A DNA stretch of 64,000 nt from Xylogone sp. PMI_703. Its lineage: Eukaryota > Ascomycota > Leotiomycetes. A program made the position numbers and the translations under genes. The DNA lies in NCBI GenBank assembly GCA_021399445.1, contig JAJTUQ010000001.1, positions 8,866,001-8,930,000 on the forward strand. Direction: 5' to 3'. Position 1 is the stretch's first letter; every line of letters starts with the position of its first letter. Shown piece by piece: positions 43,984 through 54,099 of this stretch. Under the pieces are notes generated by a model. The model ran no database searches. It had not been told where the DNA came from and saw only the letters and a list, made by a program, of their open reading frames with translations.

Positions 43984-45687
43984 TCAGGCTTTCCTGAGTC
44001 CCCTGAGGAACGCAGCTCCAACCACAAACGCTTGTAGCGCAAATCCTACATTTACCCACTGCCCTACACGAAGGCCGTGCAACACATCTTCTCTACCACC
44101 TTTGTGTCCTTGAGCAATGGCTTGTGCTACCATGGCGATAGCAAGCCCGAATACCCTGCCTACCTGGTTCGCCGTCTGTAACAGGCCTGCACCCAGTGCT
44201 TGGTCATTTTCATGGAGACATTGAGCGACAACCAGACCGAGAACAGGAGCAACCATGTCAATATGGAAGCATAGAAACATGGCTGGAAAGCCAGTGGCCC
44301 AATAGCTTGTCTTAGATGATATGCAGGGCAATGTGAATATGAGGGGCGGGATGATACCGCAGAGTAGCCCGAAGAAGAGCAGCGGATAGCCAGAGATCCT
44401 TGACAGTGCGGGGGATACGACAAAGGAGACAAGAACTAGACGGGAGATCAATGATCGGAGGATCTTTCGGCAATGCTGGGAAACAAACGGATGAACTTAC
44501 TGCCACTAATCCCTGCAGGTAGAAATCTCAGGGTTGTATTGAGCACATTTAGACCCTGGTAGTCCTGATAGCTATGGAAAAGGCCGCAATTAATTGTTAG
44601 TGTCATTAGTTCGGATATAGAACAGCGGCTGGGTTGAGTTTACGCCGAACTAGACTTACAAGGAAGTGCAAAAAATGAGATAGCTATTGAAAGCTGCGTA
44701 AGCAAGGCCATTTACCAGGAATGACGCCGAAAACAGGGGATTCCGAAACATTGACACCTTCACTAATGGCGGGCGACTGGAATGTGCCTCCAGGTGGCGT
44801 TGCCAGAGAACAAAGGCCACTCCAAGCACAAATGACAAGCAAACCAGCGTTGGTATCCAAGCAACCCCCCAACCGACAACATTGGCTTCAGTTAGAGCAA
44901 CTAAGAGTAGAGTCAACGAGCAGGTAATGAGTATTCCACCCAGCCAGTCTACTTTGACTCTCGTAGTGCTTCTTAGCCGGAGGATGGATGTGTCCTCCCG
45001 CATCAAATTGTAGGCTATAACAATAACCAGGCAGCCGATAATGGCGATAATCCAGAAAACCCACTTCCAGGACAGATAGCCACCCACGACACCGCCGGCA
45101 ATGTTTCCTATAACCGAACCTAACGAAGAAGCTGCTGCAAAGGTAACAAAGGCCATATTTCTTGATTTACCTGTCGGAAAGCTTGTAGCTAAAATACCTA
45201 CTGCCGCTGGAATTGCCGCAGCGCTACTCACGCCTTGCAAGGCTCGGAGAATGTAGAACCCTATTTCGCTGTTCGGAAAAGGGGTTGTTAGCGCTGTGAC
45301 GCTGAAAACGCTGGAACCGATGAGAAAGACTCTTTGGCGGCCATAGATATCAGCAAGTCGGCCGCAAAGCAAGATGAGAGAACCCGTAGAAATGTTGTAT
45401 GTGATGTAATTAACTGTTGTCTGGCTGGGGGGATACTCAAAGCTTCACCAATCGATGGTAGCAGAATTACGACCGATTGCACCGTCAAGATCTGTTGCAT
45501 GAACAGGGTCAACAATAGGACATTAGACGTGTTCGGGATAGAGCAGACATGCGTTCAAAAGCCCACAGAACGACAGCGTAAGAACCAGAAGTGTTTTCCT
45601 CAATGAGTGCTTGGCAGGAACACCTGTAGCCTCGCCTATCTCTAGTGGTATAGCTGCATCTTGTGGCGGTGTAGATTCGTTCTCCAT
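43984..45687 (-). pseudogene. Drug-type MFS transporter (DHA2-like) with N-terminal frameshifts
   Basis: ATG at 45687 opens a cytosolic tail and first helix, then the frame breaks near 45525-45555 and again near 45397-45408. Between the breaks another frame encodes a convincing helix 1 (LLLTLFMQQILTVQSVVILLPSIGEAL), and after them SLILLCGRLADIYGRQR gives MFS motif A. The remainder is intact with exons ending at 44660, 44571-44501 and 44435-43984, about 14 helices, and TANQVGRVFGLAIAMVAQ. No AG lies where an intron could join the first two frames. The second break looks like an extra CA. If real, the protein is lost; if an assembly error, it is an exporter. Expected role: proton-coupled efflux. 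Confidence 0.7.
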
Positions 45688-46482
45688 GTCCAGCAAAGAG
45701 ATGCGAGATTGAATTTATTTTCAGTCTGCTGCAGTCTGCTTCTGCAAGATGGGAAGTTCTACATCAATACGAAACTAGTCTTTCCACTTGCATTTAACTA
45801 CTTATTCTTACATTTTTTCGGTCATCTCAAATCAGGTCTACGGGAAGAATTTGAGAGTAAGCTTGAGGGTAAGACCGGGTCTCTCAAGGACGGTCGACTG
45901 TTATTTCTCGACCTATGCCCCCTTGAGGGCTATCAACTTCAATCGTGCTGACGCGGCGCTACATCCCGGTATGACCGGCCTACTATGAAACTTTAGGGGA
46001 ACGTAAGATGTTTGTCGGGCATTATATTTCAAATACTGAAATGTAATCGAAATCGTTCAAGCACTGTGAAAGGAGCGACAGTACAACTTACTATTACGGT
46101 TAGGCAAACTCAATTAGACACTTCACTGGCCTAGACCAATAATCGCAATCAGTACTTGGTGGTCTCGAATTACCGTATATTCTCACATCTACCAGAGTTA
46201 GACTAGTCGAAACCGTATTGGATTCTGCTAATTACACGAGGATCTTGAGCCCCTTTTGTATGGGGTGACTGCTGACACAAAGTCTGTCCCACCCCTGTTG
46301 GTCTAACTCTGGTAGATGTGAGTAGCTACGGTAGTCATGGGCTTAATAAAGAAGAATTACCCCTCGATGGGCGAACAAAGCCGCCAGAGAACTTTGAGCC
46401 GATTGTCTGGCCCATAAAATATACTGTGATGCTCATTTCAAGGTCCCGGAAATGCTCGGAAATCCTACAAACAACCAACTTT
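45688..46482. other. Divergent region between broken MFS gene and TyrRS-like gene
   Basis: No supported gene upstream of the TyrRS-like start. It contains the foldback element at 46169-46335. The TyrRS-like frame is open back to 46318, so earlier starts cannot be excluded. Confidence 0.5.
46169..46335. repeat. Foldback (MITE-like) element
   Basis: Arms 46182-46203 and 46301-46322 are perfect 22-bp inverted copies (CTCACATCTACCAGAGTTAGAC and inverse in positions), and pairing continues with mismatches to 46169 and 46335, giving 35-base arms around a 97-bp loop. It lies about 150 bp before the TyrRS-like ATG, where it could act as or disturb a promoter. No target duplication was identified. 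Confidence 0.75.
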
Positions 46483-47886
46483 ATGCTTATGATGGCCGAT
46501 TCTCTCAGTGCCGATCAGAGATACAGTCTCATCGTCAGAGGATTACCCAGGGTCGACGAAGGAAACATTGTCAAAAATATTCTGGACGCTGGCAAGAATC
46601 CCAAAGGTTTCTGGGGTAAGTAACCCCTGGCAGGGCAGTTCTCAAAACGACTTAGCTGATGACTAATTTATACAGCCACTGCCCCCACCGGAAAACGTAA
46701 GCTGTAGAACTGGTGGGAAAGGGGGCAGAACTAAACCATCAAATTACAGCACACATTGGCTACTTCGTTCCTTTGATAAAGGTAGCGGAGTTTGTCAAGG
46801 CGGGAGTAGATGTAAGTGTCGTTTGCTCGAATTTGATCTCCCCAAAAGCTGATGAATTCTCCATCCGGTATAGACCACGGTTTTCTTTGGCGGTAAGGAC
46901 ACAGTCTAGTAAGTGCCGTGCAAATTAAGCTTTGTACTGACTTTCACTCCAGACACATACGCTTTCTGCGTCAACTATCGGTATCCATTCGAGCAAGTTA
47001 CTCAACGCACCAGGTACTACAGGTTTCTAGCTGCTGCCGTCTTGGATACATTGGGGGTTCCCCTATCAGCCGTAACGTTTGTCAATGGGTCTTCCTATGA
47101 ATTCAGCAAAAAATTTACTATTGACAATTATAAATTGTGCGCCATTATTGACCAACAAGATGCGCGGGATGCGGCAGAAGAATACGCTCGTGCTACGAAA
47201 TTGAGCGTCTTGTTTTGCCCTGGGCTTCAAAGCCTGGCAGAGGAATACCTTGACGCTGATTTTCAGCTGGGTGGGGAGGACCAGGTGAGATGAAGTCGGG
47301 CTGGTGCCGTAATAAGATTTGTATACTAATGCTCTCGTCTCAGGACGGAATATTTGCCTTCAGTGACGAGTTTCTTCCGCAGCTTGGCTATAGGAAACGG
47401 GCTCACCTCTTCAACGCGCTGATGCCCGGGCTCAGTGGCTCGAAAATGCCTTCCTCAGTTACAGATTCCAAAATTGAGTTTCTGGATTCCTCTGATGCTG
47501 TCTGGCACAAAATTATGAAGGCTTCCGAAGACGGAGTGCTAGCTGTCATCGACACAGTGTTAGCCCCAATCCACCAACTTTTTTTAGAGAGCAAGAGAGG
47601 CCTTGTAAGTCCTAATGGAATCAACAAAGCACCACCCGCCAAGAGGGATAATGTGAATGATACTACCCTCAATGTCAACTTAGCTCCAGGAGACCAAAGC
47701 TCGGTAAAAGCCTATTTTTCTTATGCCGACATCAAAGCAGATTTCTTAGAGGGACGGCTATCAGCTCATGCATCGCGTATTACAACTGCTAATGCTATCA
47801 ACGCTCTCTTGGATCCCATTCGCAGCATGTTTGAAGCGAATGAGGAGTGGAGAGAAGCAGAGTATGCTGCTTATCCTGAAGGTTAA
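46483..47886 (+). CDS. Tyrosyl-tRNA synthetase-like protein with altered amino-acid pocket
   Basis: Exons 46483-46615, 46676-46696, 46750-46908, 46953-47284, 47344-47886; 395 aa, about the length of eukaryotic TyrRS catalytic cores. Splicing restores WATAPTGKPHIGYFVPL (HIGH-like H53-Y56) over a 21-bp exon. KMSSS appears as KMPSS (249-253); PGLQSLAEEYLDADFQLGGEDQ and GYRKRAHL are family blocks. Positions matching human Tyr39, Tyr166 and Asp173, which bind tyrosine, are Phe43, Cys193 and Ala200; Gln170 and Gln188 equivalents remain (Gln197, Gln215). A 26-residue insert (79-104) precedes NTYAFCVN, where the family has ADxHAFLDN. It is unlikely to be the housekeeping TyrRS. Possible roles: a self-resistance copy, a changed-specificity enzyme or a decaying duplicate. 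Start could also be 46489 or 46492. Confidence 0.85.
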
Positions 47887-49644
47887 AAAATTAATCTTAT
47901 CCTTATGTGTTCTACTTCCTCTTACGAATGTACGGAGGTTATGATTAAACTGGTGCCAAGTAATCAAAGCTATTCAGCTCCTTATAAGCACAACATACTG
48001 TGCAACCAGCCTGAATAATATCCTATCTCCTTTTATTCTATCCCCAACCCCGTTAAATTATCCCGTACACATAAGTATACTTCTCTTTCATAAATACTTA
48101 TCTTTTTGTAACTTATATCCTGTCAGAAACAATGTGGTAATTGTCATAGAATTAATTAATTGACTAATAGTTTAGATTGGCCAGAAAGCGATAAAACAAG
48201 GCTTGGTCTAGATCCACTCATCGGCCCAGCTGAATCCACTCATGCCCTGAGCCGCACCAACTATTACCTTACAGTACTAGCAGGGTTCTCCTGGCTATTC
48301 TTATTGAAGAAATTAGTCTACGCGCCAACTTCGTTTATAAAAAATAACTTAAAAGGGTAAAATAACAAAAATATATATACATACTTTTCTGGGAATTAGT
48401 TTTACATGATTACTAATGATTACTACTTTTATCTATTTATTCCCTGATCTAACTGTTATTATATTCCTTATTTTACCGCTGTATAATATACTTATTTCAA
48501 GTTGTATAACTTCATTCCCCTTCGCCCCCAAATTCCCTACAACCACACGGTTGTTGGCTGCCGTGCGTTCCAGCAAGTTCGGCTATGGGAGGTCACATGA
48601 CTGGTTCTGTATATAGTCGGCGGGATCCCCGCAACCCCAGTTTCTACCCCACCAATTATTCCTAGCCAATCCTCCGTAGAGTTGTATATTGCTTTGCTCT
48701 GTACAGTCCGAATACATTTAGTTCAACGGGATAGCTATAAGGCGTCGGCCCGGGACAACGATTAAACGCAGGAGAACGATGTTATTCTTAAAAAGGTGGA
48801 GTCAACCAAATTATTTCCTTCTACAGTAATGATTTTACTGTACTGTTTGAATAAACGAATTCGATTAAACCTGATTAGGCAGTTTTCTTATATAATTTGT
48901 TTTTGGGCGTTTTTCTTAAAATTACATTAAACAAAAGATAGAATATATCATTGAACAGCCAGGAATTCACTCTTGAATAATATAAATAAAAATTATCTTT
49001 CTTATAAAATTGAAAGTATAACAATGCCGAAAGCTCGCAATTAAAAGTCGGTGAAATTTCTCCAAGTTCTTCACTCTAGAGAGTTAAAGAATGGGGAAAT
49101 TTATATGGAGGTACAGGGTTTACTAGCATCATTTTCCTGCGTTTAATAATTCGACTACTCCCGCAACCACAGCCGCAAATGGACAATAATAAGGTCTTAT
49201 GGTCGTTGCAACTACTTGTTGCGAAATCTTACTGTATTTTATCCTAGCAATAACCCCAGTTTTGACCCTCGAGAGGCGGCAGGCATTTAGGGCGGAGTAG
49301 TACAGCATATAATATATGTAAAACACCATACGCAGCTGACATACGGCTTACACAACTTTAGGAGCGAACACAACGATGCCTCGGATATACCAGTGTGTGC
49401 CGAACTTTAGTTTTGACGGAATACTTTCCGTTCTACAGTATCATACGTGAGATCTATTCCTTTCTACACTATCATGCATGTTCTAGAGGCTCTAACTGAT
49501 CTCCCCTTTCGGGCCGCGGCGCTGTCTTGTGAGTGACTGTGCTAATCAATTCCCATTGGCCTCTAGGATTCGGCTTAAAAACTCCGTTGACCTCTCAGAA
49601 AGGCTGCCATTATACAGCACCTACATGCAGGTTTACATTTTGCC
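47887..49644. other. Long AT-rich intergenic region
   Basis: 1.76 kb with no supported gene, repeat or RNA. Short frames (48160-48360, 48416-48616, 49129-49329) match nothing. Strong AT bias at 48360-49060 could reflect an old RIP-mutated repeat, but no transposon protein or inverted end was recognised. Confidence 0.45.
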
Positions 49645-50704
49645 ATGATATTGTTGCTACCCACCGCTGTGTCTCTGTCCCTGGCTCGCTTGGCCACCTC
49701 GCATCCTCAGCATGCTGTTCGAGACACCATAGGCGCTGTGGCTAGTGACGATAGAATCTGCAGCGAGATTGGTATTGACCTCCTCCGACAAGGGGGAAAT
49801 GCCGCCGACGCTTTAGTTGGCACTGTCTTCTGCATTGGTGTGGTTGGCATGCACCTTTCGGGCATCGGAGGCGGCGGTTTCGTGATCATTCGGGCTCCAA
49901 ATGCCACCTACGAGATGGTTGATTTCAGAGAGTCAGCCCCCTGCTGCTGCATTTGAAGACGTGTACGAGAACAACTACAATGGCAGTCTTTTCGGCGGTC
50001 TTGCAAGGTGAGGAAGAAGAACCACTTTCCCCTGAACGGCCATATATACTAACAGTCAACAGTGGTGTTCCTGGTGAATTGCGAGGTCTCCAGTATATAC
50101 ACGAAAACTACGGCATTTTGCCGTGGAAGGATGTCTTAGGAGGCCCTATCAATACTGCGCGCTACGGCTGGCATGTGACAGAGGACCTTGTAAAGTACAT
50201 GACACTGGCTAACGCTTCTGCTCTCGTGCCAAACTTCTTTTGTGCAGAGCCCGCCCGGGCTCTCGACTTCTGTCCTGATGGAATCCTCGTCGGACTAGGC
50301 GATGTCATGACTCGGAAACAGTACGCAGATACGCTAGAAGTTATTGCAAATGAAGGCCCGGATGCATTTTATCATGGTGCCGTTGCGGAGACAACCATTG
50401 CTGCTCTGCAAGCTCAGAATGGCATTATGACTCTCGATGACTTAGCAAATTACACTGCTGTAGTCCGCCGGGCGTACAATGTAAGTTTTGGGGAATAAAC
50501 CGTCCACAGCACTAGTGCGCCCAGTTCGGGGTCCATTGTGTTGAACGCCTTGAACACGCTGTCAGGTTATCCGGGTTTATTCTCTCCACAAACACTGAAT
50601 TTGAGCACACATCTCATGGATGAAGCAATTCGATTTGGATACGGTGCCAGAACAGAATTGGGTGACCCAAATTTTATGTCAAACATAACCTCGTATGAGC
50701 TTGA
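49645..50704 (+). pseudogene. Gamma-glutamyltransferase relic
   Basis: A signal peptide (49645 onward) leads into the large-subunit part: GAVASDDRICSEIGIDLLRQGGNAADA, SGIGGGGF and VDFRES are typical. An extra C in a run of five (about 49938-49942) shifts the frame; reading on restores APAAAFEDVY. An intron 50008-50062 joins LAS to GVPGELRGL. TAA at 50496-50498 interrupts the frame before SAPSSGSIVLNAL. Similarity ends near 50704 after NITSYE, so the small subunit with the catalytic Thr and everything after it is missing. Three independent lesions make it a dead gene. An intact enzyme would transfer gamma-glutamyl groups from glutathione. The lost 3' end abuts the 3' end of the convergent Zn2Cys6 gene. 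Confidence 0.82.
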
Positions 50705-50839
50705 GCTTATTTTATTCATAGAAAAAGGCGGTTTATATACTGAAAGACTGGTAGAGAGTGGGCTTATTTATGTACAGGCCGGAACATATATGACTAGGAA
50801 GCTTGTAGTATCTTATTTACTGTCAAGAAGAAATTCTTT

Positions 50840-52814
50840 TTATTCCACGTCCAACTGTGCGACAGAACCATCCGATTCTAAGGTGGAAATTGTGTTCCCA
50901 CTAGGCTGCATATTTACACTATATTCGGTTCTCTTTGCAATCGCCAGTGCCGTTGCTTTTACTTGTGATAGCACCACATTAGCAATCGGCCATACCTTGG
51001 CGAACATATTCAGGACCCCAATGTCAAGACGGACGCTCTGCCTTGCAGCATCGTCATCTAGGCCTAAGGCTATCCAATTCGACAGATGGACCAGTGTTAC
51101 TAGCGCCACAATGCTAGTCAGGAAGTGTGAGTGATAACGTATATCTGCAAGGTGGCGAACTTGCGCAGAGATTGACGCCGCAGCATGCAGAGTGTAGGCG
51201 GTGTGTCTGTTGCTTGGTTGGCTTTTGCCTGGTCGTAAGTACGGTGAGCAAGTTGTGAGTTCACGGTTAGGTAAAATGAGGTCAGAGTAAGGACTGTGTA
51301 AGATTATAGTGCAACTATGATAAGATTAATATCATTACCAGGATCAGGGGACATTAAGACTTGCACATTGATTATCAAATGAGCCTGTAAGAGCATTTCA
51401 TCTATTTGGCCATCTCTCGAAATAAATTCTCGTTTGGTGTTAGGCAAATTAAATGCCCAATTGACAAGAATGGCATCTGCCTGGTCCAATTGGATTTCAT
51501 CTCGTAAGCTCGAATTTTGCGTTTGGAGAATCTTTCCTAGGTTGCGGACAGCATCAATCCGATAGGCGAAAGAAGAAAATCCCGACTTTTCGTCTTCAAA
51601 CATAGCATTGTCGAAGTTTACTAGTGAACATGGGCGAGGTATTTTCTGTGGACCAGTTAGTTTCTATGAATTATTATTTGGGTAGGATCAGTTTGATATG
51701 CACCCCGGAATTATATTCACTCTCCTCACAAGGCAATGGCACATCACTCTCCATTCCATATAGATCGAAGTGATGCAAAGGGCAGATACCAGCAAGGAGT
51801 CCATCAAGCACGTAAATTTCCCACCACGTCCTCCGCCAGCTTTCCTCTACTATTTGGTTGCCTTCACCATGGTTAATAGCGAACTCTTTTCGATGCATAC
51901 CTAGGTTTATAGCTAAATCACTAGCCAAACGTAAACATCTTGCTGCTTCGTGGTGAAAGTTATTTGCATGCATTCCGATTCCGAAAAGTAACATTGCTTG
52001 TACAGTATATGCATTCCTGATCGTATATTCGTTAAATAGATTGTCCAAACTGTCTCCGTATATACCTGTAGCAGTATTCTGTATAAAGAAAGAGCAATTA
52101 AATATGATGGCACATTCGAGATGGTGTGGTATCAGAGCCTTGGCAAGACAGTCCTGGAATTCCTTACGGGGAAACAGTATCGGATGCGTAGGATGGAAGA
52201 AGTGAAAGTAAGTGTCCAGCTGCGTAGATATATCGATCTGTTCTGACTGCAATGAGAGTAAGTTAGGATGCACCGACGGGAGCTTTGCCATAGGCTCTGA
52301 AGGACTGTAAATAGACATCAGGCTCTGGTCCCACTGCTGGGTGAAATAATCTGCATGATTGAAAGATGCTGTGGTCGTAGGCATCGTGAAATAAGATCCA
52401 AGCGAGGCTGCCAGAGGTTCACTACTTCTACCTTGAGTCAAGCCCACTGTGACAGAAGATGGGACATCTGCCTCACGCCAACGATCTGAACAGTCTCAGC
52501 AGGTTGTATATATCACTGTCATAACATAGTCTACCTATCAACGGTTGAGATATGGGAACATTTGCTTCCAATTGGGTTTCGCTACGGCCTTGATTTGGCT
52601 TGGTGTAAATGCACTGGACTGCATCTAAAGTGCAGCGTGAACAAGGTGTCGAGCCATTGCATTTTACGTGTCGTTCTCGACATGGTTGGCAGGCGAGTCG
52701 TCGACTTCCCACGGGACTGGTTTTCGGAAGCATATTGCGGTTGGGGATGTTGGTTGAGGTACATAAACGACTGCATCTAGGCTCTACGTAAACATCCCCT
52801 TGGTTGTTAAACAT
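50840..52814 (-). CDS. Zn(II)2Cys6 transcription factor with fungal_trans domain
   Basis: Exons in transcript order: 52814-52535, 52485-51704, 51645-51339, 51228-50840; 585 aa, all in frame. The zinc cluster is C42-x2-C45-x6-C52-x5-C58-x2-C61-x6-C68. The Fungal_trans region includes YFHFFHPTHPILFP, LLFGIGMHANNFHHEAARCLRLASDLAINLGMHR pieces, EESWRRTWWEIYVLDGLLAG, and a late helical part with YTLHAAASISAQVRHL. The last intron (51229-51338, 110 bp) is the least certain but is needed to reach the C-terminal helices. Nuclear regulator; targets unknown. It faces away from the GMC gene's 3' end and converges on the gamma-glutamyltransferase relic. Confidence 0.87.
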
Positions 52815-54099
52815 GATGTGCAGTGCGTAGCTACGTCGCTTGAAAAGTTCAAATTAGTAAAGAAACACGCAAGACAAAGATGGGAAGTTATTATGCTGAA
52901 ACGGTTGAGCCGAGCCGAGCTACACACTAGTAGCCTAGTGAGATTTTAGACTACTTGTCTTTGCGCATGAAGCAGCCAGTAAGATCGTTAGGACTGCTGT
53001 TATGGTCGATTCAAGTTTAGGGTCTGATTTGTTAATACATCAACGCTACGTAAAATGTGGTACTGTATCAAGTAGACCTGTAGCAGTTTTCGGCATTTCC
53101 ACCGCCAAATTTGTGGTAGTACCATAAGAGCAAGGTCTGAAGTGTGGGGAATAGCCTTCTTAAGAAGCATAGTATGCCAAATAGGGTAGTAAATTTTTTT
53201 ACTTTCTATCCTGTTAATTAGCACATACTACAAGGCACGCTCGGAATTTGTGGTGAGCAGAGGATCCATGGTGGTAATGCGAGCTTATATTACATAGCAT
53301 ACACACATCCTCCTGTTCCGGAAATGTACAGTATGTCTTAACATAAACACTAGCCCAATCAAGCCTCTATAAACTAGATCTCTAAACTATTATTAAAATT
53401 AGAAATAACACTATCCTTATTATAGGATTTAAGTAGGTGTTTGAAATGAGCTCTATTATACTTAACTAGCTGGCCTCAACGAGGTTTATCTTGTTGTGGC
53501 GATCTGCTGCCTCTAGTTTCAGTTACAATTCAAAACCATGGAATAGCCAATAAAAGCGCCTCTAAATTGATAACCCCTCCTCCACGAGGACGTGCTGATC
53601 CTGAGAAAATGGTAGTTAATTATACGTGATTATAAAATCAGGCAGGCTGTTAGTTTGACCACGTGGAGTCTTAATGCAACTGTCAATTCTCATAAATATA
53701 GCTCCTGCCTTGGAGTTATCAAGCGATCAAGCGTCTTATGCCTAGTCACTAACTCACATAATCTACGGCTCGTTGAAGTTCTACGTGTAACATTCCTACA
53801 GGGTATGGGGTTGTCTATCACTCAAATGATAGACGAAGGTAAGGGCAGAAGAATCACTTCACAATCTTGGGTAGTCACTATGGTATGCTGTAAATCAATT
53901 GAGTTGAGCACGAAGCTCCTACCTACTTGGGAGCTTCCTGCTCCTTAAATACTTTTTAAGCTACAAGGGTGTCTTTGTTCTTAAGCATTCTCGTGATGTT
54001 ATTTCTTTGTCTTGTATATCCAGTAGGTCTAGCTTCATTTGTCCGCACTGCAGTTCAGTGTAACTGGACCGTGGTGAATCGCTATACTCTGTTTTCAAT
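52815..54099. other. Intergenic between Zn2Cys6 gene and GMC gene
   Basis: 1.3 kb, no supported gene. Frames 53000-53224 and 53655-53948 match no family. It contains the Zn2Cys6 promoter and the GMC 3' region. Confidence 0.5.
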
